A stretch of DNA of 6,845 bases, taken from positions 1-6,845 of the forward strand of contig JAJZDL010000157.1 of NCBI GenBank assembly GCA_021851465.1, given 5' to 3'. The notes beneath the pieces were generated by a model. It had not been told where the DNA came from and ran no database searches. It saw nothing but the letters and a program-made list of their open reading frames with translations. Shown piece by piece: positions 1-5,842 of the stretch. Each line of letters opens with the position of its first letter. The first letter of the stretch is position 1. Position numbers and translations under genes: made by a program. This DNA comes from Acidobacteriota bacterium (GTDB taxonomy: Bacteria > Acidobacteriota > Terriglobia > Terriglobales > Acidobacteriaceae).

Positions 1-267
1 GAACAATTCGCGCCCTGCAAACGCGCACTGCGTGGCGCATTGGTTGCGGTACAGGAGCAATCGCGTGACGGAGCAGCGCATCGCACTTCTCCCCGCGGCG
101 ACTTCTCTTGCGACTCCATGTGCTGCCGCTGCAAAAGACAGCGAGCGACTGCTTGAACTTTAGCCGTGAAAGGCGGCGGTGTATGTGATGGCTGTCATAC
201 TCTGCAATTATTTTTTTGTGCTATCGAAGAATGTTGGCGAGTTACGGTTCTTCCACTCGATGCACTC
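1..267. other. Region downstream of hydF, no supportable gene
   Basis: This stretch follows the hydF stop codon and reaches the left edge. I recognise no protein or RNA gene in it. Two plus-strand frames are open from the edge, to stops at about 154-156 and 161-163, so it could hold the 3' end of a plus-strand gene. On the minus strand an ATG at 81-79 has a GGAG-like ribosome binding site 7 bases upstream and stays open for 27 codons to the edge, so it could instead be the start of another gene after hydF. None of the short peptides resembles a family I know. A run of seven T at 211-217 follows only a weak 5-bp inverted repeat (181-185 with 196-200). Confidence 0.5.
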
Positions 268-1527
268 TTATGCGCAGCAGTGCGCCGCGTCTTCCGCCAA
301 CGCGCGATAGCGCTCCAACGCTGCGGGAAACGGCCCCAGCGCGCGGGCAAAGATGCCCAGGCTGTAAGCGATCGTCAACCCATAGTTGGTAATCGGCACC
401 CCCGCATGTTGGCATTGCAGGATGCGGCTGAGCATCTGGCGGCGGTTCCACATGCATCCGCCGCAGTGCACGACCAGCGCGTAGCCGGAGGGGTCCTGGG
501 GAAAATCGCGCCCCTGTACGGTCTCAAACTCCAACTTCACTCCCGTATACTGCGCCAGCCAGCGTGGAATCTTGACTCGCCCGATGTCCTCGCCGATGGG
601 GTGGTGTGTGCATGCCTCGGCGATCAGGATGCGGTCGCCGGAGCGGAGGCGTTCGATGGCCAGCGCCCCTTCCACCTGCGCCGTCAGGTCGCCCTTGAAG
701 CGCGCCATCAGAATTGAAAAGCTTGTCAGCGGCACATCGCTTGGCGTGTCCGCCGCAACTTTGAGGAAGGCCTGCGAGTCGGTGACCACGAGCTTTGGCG
801 GCGTCTTCAGTCGCTCCAGCGCGGTGTGCAGCTCACGCTCTTTTACCACCATGCACAGAGCGTCCGAGTCCAGCAGGTCGCGGATGGTCTGCACCTGGGG
901 CTGGATCAGGCGTCCCTTCGGAGCCTCCTTGTCGATGGGCACAACCAGCACCGCAAGCTCGCCCGGACCGACCAGGTCGCCGGCGATTGCGGGTGAGTCG
1001 ATGAAGTCGGACGGGGCAAGATCAAGCAGCGCCTCGCGTAGCTCCGGCAGTCCCTGCCCGGTCAGCGCCGAGGCCAGCACCACGCGCAGCTTGGCCGCGC
1101 GCAGACGCTCCATCAGCGCTGCATCCGGCGGGGCCGCGTCCGTCTTATTGAAGACGACTAGGGCGGGCGTGTTTTGTGCGGCAAAGTCGGCGAGCAGCCC
1201 TTCCTCAAACTCGCCCCAGTCGTTCGGCTCGGCCACCAGCACGGCGATCTCGGCGCGCTGCAACGCCTGCCGCGTCTTCTCCACCCGCAGCGCGCCAAGT
1301 GCGCCGGCCGCGCCTGTTTCGTCGATCCCCGCCGTATCGATAAACAGCACCGGGCCCAGCGGAAGCATCTCCATCGGCTTCTCCACCGGATCGGTGGTGG
1401 TCCCGGCGACATCGGAGACGATCGAGACTTGCTGGCGCACAATTGCATTCAACAAGCTCGACTTGCCCACATTGCGGCGGCCAAAGAATCCGATGTGCAG
1501 GCGCAATCCCTTCGGTGCGGTGTTCAT
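268..1527 (-). CDS. hydF: [FeFe]-hydrogenase maturation GTPase HydF
   Basis: HydF is the cytoplasmic scaffold and GTPase on which the 2Fe subcluster of the H-cluster is completed before delivery to apo-HydA. The 419-residue product has the usual length and three-part build. The N-terminal GTPase domain has G1 GRRNVGKS (16-23), the G2 threonines (43-45), G3 DTAG (64-67), G4 NKTD (127-130) and G5 SA (153-154). A middle dimerisation domain (about 175-265) includes APKGRLIQPQVQTIRD. The C-terminal cluster domain has Cys306-x-His308 and His354-Cys355-x2-Cys358, matching the CxH...HCxxC ligand set. The start is the ATG at 1527, with AAAGGAG 8 bases upstream. The frame is open 120 codons further upstream, but that part only shadows aspA. 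The start overlaps the aspA stop (ATGA), which indicates translational coupling. One oddity is a C-terminal His-Cys-Cys-Ala tail. Confidence 0.96.
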   Translation of the reverse strand: MNTAPKGLRLHIGFFGRRNVGKSSLLNAIVRQQVSIVSDVAGTTTDPVEKPMEMLPLGPVLFIDTAGIDETGAAGALGALRVEKTRQALQRAEIAVLVAEPNDWGEFEEGLLADFAAQNTPALVVFNKTDAAPPDAALMERLRAAKLRVVLASALTGQGLPELREALLDLAPSDFIDSPAIAGDLVGPGELAVLVVPIDKEAPKGRLIQPQVQTIRDLLDSDALCMVVKERELHTALERLKTPPKLVVTDSQAFLKVAADTPSDVPLTSFSILMARFKGDLTAQVEGALAIERLRSGDRILIAEACTHHPIGEDIGRVKIPRWLAQYTGVKLEFETVQGRDFPQDPSGYALVVHCGGCMWNRRQMLSRILQCQHAGVPITNYGLTIAYSLGIFARALGPFPAALERYRALAEDAAHCCA

Positions 1528-2993
1528 AGCTGCGTCTCCTTTGCCGCATCGCGCGGTGTTGTGTTTGTGCGCGGCTGTGCGATCTTGCATGCAGGCGAAC
1601 CCAGCCGGCAGACCGCCTCCGGGCTGGTTGCCGCATCGAACTCCTGCGTGCTCATCCAACCCATCTCGGCAACCACCGTGCGCAGGGTCTTGCCCTGGTC
1701 GCGCGCCAGGCGGGCCGCTTCGCTTGCGCGCTCGTAGCCCAGCGCGGGGACCAGCTCGGTGGCCAGCGAGGTTGCGTTCTCCACATGCGCTCGGCAGCGC
1801 GCCTCGTCGGCCTCGATGCCGTCCACGCAGAGCCGCGCCAGCAGATCGTCGGCCCGCGCCAGTACGTCCAGGTTCTCCAGCAGGCAATGTGCAATCAAGG
1901 GCAGAAACGCATTCAGCTCCAGGCTGCCCGCGGCGCAGGCAGCACAGAGCGCGCTGTCGTTGCCCATTGCGAGCATCGCCGCCTGCGTGGCGGCCTCGGG
2001 AACCACCGGGTTCACCTTGTTGGGCATGATGGACGAGCCTGCCTGGCGCGCGGGGAGGCGGACCTCTCCGAAGCCAGCATCCGGCCCCGAAGAGAGCAGG
2101 CGCAGGTCGGTGGAGATTTTAATCAGCGAGACGGCGTGCGCCTTGAGGATGCCGGAGACCTCGACGAAGACATCGGCGTTCTGTGTGGCGTCCACCAGGT
2201 TCTCCGCGCGGGCGAAGCCGATGCCGGTGAGCGCGCGCAACTGTTCGGTGGCGCGGAAGATGAACTCGCGCGGCGCGGCCAGCCCGGTGCCGATCGCGGT
2301 GCCGCCGAGGTTCACCACGCGCAGGCGTTCTTCGCACTTGTAGATCCGCCAGCGGTCGCGGTTGATGGCCTCCGCATACGCGCTCATCTCACGGCCCAGC
2401 GTGGTCAGCACTGCATCCTGGTACTCGGTGCGCCCCACCTTCACCACATGCGCGAAGCGCCGCTCGGCGCGCTGGAACGACTCCTGCAACGCGACCGCCT
2501 TTTGCTCCAGCGTGTGCAGGAGCCGGATCGCTGCCAGCCGCAGCGCAGTCGGATAGGTGTCGTTGGTGGACTGGTGCAGGTTGATGTCGTCCAGCGGTGA
2601 GACGCGCGCGTACTCCCCGTGCTGCAAGCCAAGAACCTCCAGCGCGCGATTGGCCAGCACCTCGTTGACGTTCATGTTGGTGCTAGTCCCCGCGCCGCCC
2701 TGCAACGCGTCCACTACAATCTCGCCGACGAGCAGCCCCTCGTCCAGCTCGCGGCAGGCCTGCTCGATTGCGTCCGCCTTGGCCGCGTCGCCGGACCATG
2801 CGCCCAGCGCGCGGTTCGTGATTGCGCAGGCCAGCTTCACCGTGCCGAAGGCCCGCGCCAGCGCGGGATGCACAGCACGCCCTGCGAGCGGGAAGTTCTC
2901 CAGTGCTCGCGCCGTGTGAATGCCGTAGCGCGCCTCCGCGGGCAGCACGCGCGTGCCGAGGGAATCTTCTTCGATGCGTTCGCTCTGCCCCAT
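1524..2993 (-). CDS. aspA: Aspartate ammonia-lyase of the hydrogenase maturation operon
   Basis: This is a member of the aspartase/fumarase superfamily, predicted to convert L-aspartate to fumarate and ammonia as a cytoplasmic homotetramer. The 489-residue product aligns along its length with AspA. The N terminus has RIEEDSLGTR (Arg15 for the carboxylate), followed by GGAGTSTNMNVNE (99-111), HQSTNDTYPTA (140-150) and the signature loop GSSIMPNKVNP (319-329). Ser320 is the expected catalytic base, and Lys326 and Asn328 bind substrate. The motif usually read as GRTHLQDA or GRTQLQDA is GRTEYQDA here, with Glu190. I chose the ATG at 2993 because it gives the family's normal N terminus and has a purine-rich GGAAGGG just upstream. 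A TTG at 3017 would add 8 residues without a good ribosome binding site. The gene is first in an operon with hydF and is divergent from hydG. Fumarase and argininosuccinate lyase are less likely, because the GTSTNMN and QSTND motifs and the GTR N terminus fit AspA. Confidence 0.92.
   Translation of the reverse strand: MGQSERIEEDSLGTRVLPAEARYGIHTARALENFPLAGRAVHPALARAFGTVKLACAITNRALGAWSGDAAKADAIEQACRELDEGLLVGEIVVDALQGGAGTSTNMNVNEVLANRALEVLGLQHGEYARVSPLDDINLHQSTNDTYPTALRLAAIRLLHTLEQKAVALQESFQRAERRFAHVVKVGRTEYQDAVLTTLGREMSAYAEAINRDRWRIYKCEERLRVVNLGGTAIGTGLAAPREFIFRATEQLRALTGIGFARAENLVDATQNADVFVEVSGILKAHAVSLIKISTDLRLLSSGPDAGFGEVRLPARQAGSSIMPNKVNPVVPEAATQAAMLAMGNDSALCAACAAGSLELNAFLPLIAHCLLENLDVLARADDLLARLCVDGIEADEARCRAHVENATSLATELVPALGYERASEAARLARDQGKTLRTVVAEMGWMSTQEFDAATSPEAVCRLGSPACKIAQPRTNTTPRDAAKETQL
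1536..1542 (-). promoter_or_regulatory. Ribosome binding site of hydF inside aspA
   Basis: AAAGGAG lies 8 bases before the hydF ATG and within the last codons of aspA. It fixes the hydF start at 1527 against the longer open frame. With the ATGA stop/start overlap it indicates that hydF is translated by ribosomes coming off aspA. Confidence 0.75.
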
Positions 2994-2997
2994 GGCG

Positions 2998-3004
2998 CCC
3001 TTCC
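2998..3004 (-). promoter_or_regulatory. Probable ribosome binding site of aspA
   Basis: The minus strand reads GGAAGGG here, 4 bases before the ATG at 2993. The spacing is a little short, but no such tract precedes the alternative TTG at 3017, so this favours the shorter protein. Confidence 0.5.
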
Positions 3005-3029
3005 CATGCCGCTTCAACCACGATTGCCG

Positions 3030-3035
3030 ATCTTA
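3030..3035 (-). promoter_or_regulatory. Candidate -10 element for aspA-hydF
   Basis: The minus strand reads TAAGAT, four of six matches to TATAAT. It would place the transcription start near 3023, about 30 bases before the aspA ATG. No -35 box stands out at the right distance. The palindrome at 3062-3077 would be centred about 46 bp upstream of that start. The call is weak and rests on position as much as sequence. Confidence 0.3.
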
Positions 3036-3061
3036 TTGTGCGCCGACCGGCAGGCGCTGGC

Positions 3062-3077
3062 TGTGACGTACGTCTCA
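3062..3077. promoter_or_regulatory. CRP-type palindrome, aspA-proximal
   Basis: The sequence is TGTGA-CGTACG-TCTCA, nine of ten matches to the CRP consensus TGTGA-N6-TCACA. Its core GACGTACGTC is a perfect 10-bp palindrome. It is the likely operator of a CRP/FNR-superfamily regulator. The identity of the regulator cannot be told from here. Confidence 0.5.
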
Positions 3078-3155
3078 CTGGATGCGGCCCTGGGTATGTC
3101 TTCAGGTCGGTCATTTCTCGTGGAAAATTCCTGTGCATATTTCGCTTGATCGCTC

Positions 3156-3171
3156 TGTGACCCGCGTCACC
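3156..3171. promoter_or_regulatory. CRP-type palindrome, hydG-proximal
   Basis: The sequence is TGTGA-CCCGCG-TCACC, nine of ten matches to TGTGA-N6-TCACA, with GTGAC-N4-GTCAC perfectly symmetric. Its centre (3163.5) lies about 42 bp upstream of the start expected from the -10 element at 3194-3199. That is the geometry of class II activation by CRP/FNR-type proteins. The geometry argument depends on an unproven promoter. Confidence 0.55.
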
Positions 3172-3190
3172 GCTCAGGGTTGCAACATCG

Positions 3191-3199
3191 TGTTAGTAC
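3191..3199 (+). promoter_or_regulatory. Candidate extended -10 element for hydG-hydE
   Basis: TG followed by one base and TAGTAC resembles an extended -10 element, though the hexamer matches TATAAT at only three positions. No -35 box is seen, but the palindrome at 3156-3171 sits where an activator would replace it. The predicted start near 3205 would give a leader of about 105 bases before hydG. Confidence 0.3.
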
Positions 3200-3257
3200 T
3201 CAATTGGCGCAGCTTGGGAGACAGGGCGCCGGCAGTTGCGAGACAACCCAGCGAATG

Positions 3258-3275
3258 GCCTGCGGATTCGCAGGC
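3258..3275 (+). other. GC-rich hairpin in the hydG leader
   Basis: GCCTGCG (3258-3264) and CGCAGGC (3269-3275) form a perfect 7-bp stem around a GATT loop. Two other pairings compete for the same bases: GCGAAT 3251-3256 with ATTCGC 3266-3271, and GGCGG 3273-3277 with CCGCC 3285-3289. There is no U tract after any of them, and the ribosome binding site at 3301 is left free, so this is not an intrinsic terminator. Confidence 0.4.
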
Positions 3276-3300
3276 GGCGCAGCACCGCCCAACCGTGCCG

Positions 3301-3306
3301 AGGAGG
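3301..3306 (+). promoter_or_regulatory. Ribosome binding site of hydG
   Basis: A perfect AGGAGG lies 4 bases before the ATG at 3311. It decides the start against a TTG-initiated frame at 3236 that would add 25 unlikely, arginine-rich residues. Confidence 0.8.
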
Positions 3307-3310
3307 AACG

Positions 3311-4717
3311 ATGGCAGCACTCGCCGAAGAGGCCACCTATGTGAATGAGCAGGCAATCATCGACTGCCTCGACCATACCATCCAGCCCGAGCCCGCGCGG
3401 ATTCGTGCCATCTTTGCCAAGGCGCGCGAGATGCAGGGCCTCACCTTCGACGAGGTTGCGACGCTGATCGCGCTTCAGGACCGCGAGCTGACGGAAGAGC
3501 TCTTCAGCATTGCGCGTGCCGTCAAGGAGGAGATCTACGGCTCGCGCCTGGTCCTGTTCGCGCCTCTCTACATCAGCAACCGCTGCACCAATGAGTGCAG
3601 CTACTGCGCGTATCGCGCGAGCAACCGCGAGCTGCACCGCATCACGCTTACGCAGGAGCAGATTGCGGCGGAGATCAAGGTCATCGTCAAACAGGGACAC
3701 AAGCGCGTCCTGGTGGTCGCCGGCGAGTCCTACCCGAACTCGAACAGCCTGGAGTACGTCTACAAGGCCATCGAGACGGTCTACGCCACGCGCAGCGGCA
3801 ACGGGGAGATCCGCCGCGCCAACGTCAATATCGCGCCGCTCACCGTCGAGGACTTTCGCCACTTGAAGGCCACCGGCATCGGCACCTATCAGTGCTTCCA
3901 GGAGACGTACCACCGCCCGACCTACGCCAAGGTGCATACACACGGACGGAAGGCCGACTACGACTGGCGCGCCACCGTGATGGACCGCGCCATGGAGGCG
4001 GGCATCGACGACGTGGGCATCGGCCCGCTCTTCGGCATCTACGACTGGCGCTACGAGCTGCTTGCGATGTTGCAGCACATTCATCATCTGGAGGAGCGCT
4101 TCGGCTGCGGCCCGCACACCATCAGCGTGCCGCGCCTGGAGCCGGCCGCGGGCACCGACTTTACCGCCACCACGCCGTGGACGGTCAGCGACGCCGATTT
4201 TCTCAAACTGATTGCGATCATCCGCCTTGCGGTCCCTTACACCGGAATGATCATGTCCACGCGCGAGTCCGCCGAGGTGCGCCGCAAGAGCTTCCAGATG
4301 GGCATCTCGCAGACCTCGGCGGGCAGCCGCACCGATCCCGGCGGTTACGAGCTGGCGCAGGGAGACTTCAACAGCAGCCAGTTTGCCGTCGGCGAAACGC
4401 GCCCCATCGACGAGATTGTGCGCGAGATCGCCGAGATGGGCTTCACGCCCTCCTTCTGCACCGCGTGCTACCGGCTGGGCCGCACCGGCACCGACTTCAT
4501 GGACATCGCCAAGCCCGGAGAGATCAAGTACCACTGCGAGCCGAATGCGTTGTCCACCTTTACCGAGTATCTGGAGGACTACGCCAGCCCCGCCACCAAG
4601 GCGGTCGGCGAGCGGCTGATGCTGTATCGCATCCAGCAGATGGACGCCAAGCAGAAGCGCATTGCCACCCCCATGATCCAGGCCGTGCGCGCGGGCAAGC
4701 GCGACGTCTTTGTGTAA
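3311..4717 (+). CDS. hydG: [FeFe]-hydrogenase maturase HydG, tyrosine lyase
   Basis: HydG is a cytoplasmic radical SAM enzyme that cleaves tyrosine to p-cresol and a glycine-derived fragment, then makes CO and cyanide bound to an iron-cysteine complex. The 468-residue product has the normal length. Cys92-x3-Cys96-x2-Cys99 binds the SAM [4Fe-4S] cluster at the mouth of a TIM barrel (about 75-370). The barrel includes the GES motif, ETYHRPTY, DDVGIGPLFGIYDWR and GPHTIS. His269 in GPHTIS probably aligns with the ligand of the dangler iron. The C-terminal domain has Cys383-x2-Cys386-x22-Cys409, the exact CX2CX22C spacing that holds the second cluster where CO and cyanide form. This distinguishes it from ThiH. 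It is followed after 18 bp by hydE, so the two are cotranscribed, and it is divergent from aspA-hydF. All functional motifs are intact. Confidence 0.97.
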   Translation: MAALAEEATYVNEQAIIDCLDHTIQPEPARIRAIFAKAREMQGLTFDEVATLIALQDRELTEELFSIARAVKEEIYGSRLVLFAPLYISNRCTNECSYCAYRASNRELHRITLTQEQIAAEIKVIVKQGHKRVLVVAGESYPNSNSLEYVYKAIETVYATRSGNGEIRRANVNIAPLTVEDFRHLKATGIGTYQCFQETYHRPTYAKVHTHGRKADYDWRATVMDRAMEAGIDDVGIGPLFGIYDWRYELLAMLQHIHHLEERFGCGPHTISVPRLEPAAGTDFTATTPWTVSDADFLKLIAIIRLAVPYTGMIMSTRESAEVRRKSFQMGISQTSAGSRTDPGGYELAQGDFNSSQFAVGETRPIDEIVREIAEMGFTPSFCTACYRLGRTGTDFMDIAKPGEIKYHCEPNALSTFTEYLEDYASPATKAVGERLMLYRIQQMDAKQKRIATPMIQAVRAGKRDVFV

Positions 4718-4724
4718 CGCGGAC

Positions 4725-4728
4725 GGAG
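4725..4728 (+). promoter_or_regulatory. Ribosome binding site of hydE
   Basis: GGAG lies 7 bases before the ATG at 4736, in the 18-base gap after the hydG stop. It supports this start and independent initiation of hydE on the shared transcript. Confidence 0.6.
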
Positions 4729-4735
4729 CGAAGCG

Positions 4736-5839
4736 ATGCCTCGACTGACTCACGAAGAGATCCTTCTCTGGCTGCGCGAGACCGAACCCACCGCGCTGGA
4801 GCAGCTCTTTGCCCGCGCCGATGCGGTACGCCACGCGTTCGTCGGCGACGCGGTCCATCTGCGCGGGCTGATTGAAATCTCCAGCTACTGCGTGCGGCAG
4901 TGCCACTACTGCGGCCTGCGCATGGCCCGCTCCATTCCGCGGTATCGCATGGCCCGCGAAGAGATCCTCGCCTGCGCTCGCACCGCGGTTCGGCTGGGCT
5001 TCGGCACGGTTGTGCTGCAGGCTGGAGAAGACTATGGCATCGAGGCCGCGTGGCTCGCCGATGTTCTTCGCGCGATTAAAGAAGAGACGCCGCTGGCCAT
5101 CACGCTCAGCCTGGGCGAGCGGATGCCCCACGAGCTGCGCCTCTGGCGCGAGGCGGGGGCCGACCGCTACCTGCTGCGCTTCGAGACCTCCGACCCCGCG
5201 CTCTACGCTGCCATCCATCCGCGACGCGGCGCCGCCGTCAGCGACCGCATTGCCCTGCTCGGCGAGTTGCGCTCCATGGGCTACGAGATCGGCGGCGGCG
5301 TCATGGTCGGCATTCCCGGCCAGACGTACGAGATGCTCGCGCACGACATCGAACTCTTCGAGCAGCTCGACCTGGACATGATCGGCATCGGCCCGTTCCT
5401 TGCGCATCCCGATACGCCGCTCGGTGTGCCCGGTGTGCCCACGGCGGGCGCGGAGCAGGTCCCCAGCAGCGAGTGGATGACGCTGAAGGCCGTGGCGCTG
5501 GCGCGGCTGGCCTGCCCCGAGGCGAACCTGCCCAGCACCACCGCGCTGGCCACCATCAACAGCGTGGACGGACGCGAACATGGACTGCAGAGCGGGGCCA
5601 ACGTCTTTATGCCCATCCTTACCCCCGCGCCCTACCGCCAGATGTACCAGATCTATCCCGGCCGGACCTGCAACGAAGAGGACGCAATCCGGTGCAACGC
5701 CTGCCTGCGCGGGCGGATTGGGCGGCTGGGAAGAACGGTCGGCGAAGGCCCAGGAGGCCGCAGCGCCCGGCGCGGTGAAGCGGATCCTCTCCCATGCGAC
5801 GCTGGCCATGCTGCGGACGCTGCTGCCGTGAAGCGGTAG
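4736..5839 (+). CDS. hydE: [FeFe]-hydrogenase maturase HydE
   Basis: HydE is a cytoplasmic radical SAM enzyme of the BioB/PylB type that acts on the Fe(CO)2(CN)(Cys) synthon released by HydG on the way to the 2Fe subcluster. The 367-residue product has Cys52-x3-Cys56-x2-Cys59 for the SAM cluster, the AGED (GGE-like) motif, GGGVMVGIPGQT in the barrel, and GLQSGANVFMPILTPAPYRQMYQIYPG near the end. Cys312-x7-Cys320-x2-Cys323 reproduces the accessory cluster ligands seen in Thermotoga maritima HydE, which many homologues lack. After LGRTVGEGPGGR, which still matches that homologue as I recall it, the last 25 or so residues look unrelated and have poor third-position GC, while the next frame looks coding. 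The C terminus may therefore be altered by a frameshift. The gene is second in the hydG operon. Its stop is 3 bp from that of the convergent neighbour. Confidence 0.95.
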   Translation: MPRLTHEEILLWLRETEPTALEQLFARADAVRHAFVGDAVHLRGLIEISSYCVRQCHYCGLRMARSIPRYRMAREEILACARTAVRLGFGTVVLQAGEDYGIEAAWLADVLRAIKEETPLAITLSLGERMPHELRLWREAGADRYLLRFETSDPALYAAIHPRRGAAVSDRIALLGELRSMGYEIGGGVMVGIPGQTYEMLAHDIELFEQLDLDMIGIGPFLAHPDTPLGVPGVPTAGAEQVPSSEWMTLKAVALARLACPEANLPSTTALATINSVDGREHGLQSGANVFMPILTPAPYRQMYQIYPGRTCNEEDAIRCNACLRGRIGRLGRTVGEGPGGRSARRGEADPLPCDAGHAADAAAVKR

Positions 5840-5842
5840 CGA

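Larger units (their letters stand above)
2994..3310. promoter_or_regulatory. Divergent control region between aspA-hydF and hydG-hydE
   Basis: These 317 bases separate the two divergent operons and hold no convincing gene. They contain two TGTGA-N6-TCACA-like palindromes (3062-3077 and 3156-3171). There are weak promoter-like hexamers on each side: TAAGAT on the minus strand at 3035-3030, and TGtTAGTAC on the plus strand at 3191-3199. A GC-rich leader with hairpin potential precedes hydG. The region is more AT-rich around 3105-3150 than the flanking genes. No clear -35 box is visible for either promoter, which fits promoters that need an activator. Confidence 0.7.

Noticed and set aside
181..217. 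Possible intrinsic terminator: inverted repeat GTATG/CATAC followed by seven T
   Set aside because: The stem is only 5 bp with a 10-base loop, and 10 bases separate it from the T run. It is also on the plus strand, so it would not terminate hydF.
1528..1887. N-terminal extension of hydF by 120 residues
   Set aside because: The extension overlaps the aspA coding region in another frame, is arginine- and glycine-rich, and lacks homology. The ATG at 1527 has a good ribosome binding site and gives the normal HydF N terminus.
572..2029. Open reading frame of 485 codons on the plus strand across hydF and aspA
   Set aside because: It is antisense to hydF and aspA, serine- and arginine-rich, with no motif, and is a shadow of their codon bias.
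3122..3131. GGAAAATTCC as an operator
   Set aside because: Only 4-bp arms are symmetric and there is no second copy. It is too short to support in an AT-richer patch.
3200..5809. Open reading frame of 869 codons antisense to hydG and hydE
   Set aside because: It is the complement of two genes with full motif support. Its length follows from GC-rich third positions that suppress stop codons on the opposite strand, and the peptide shows no recognisable domain.
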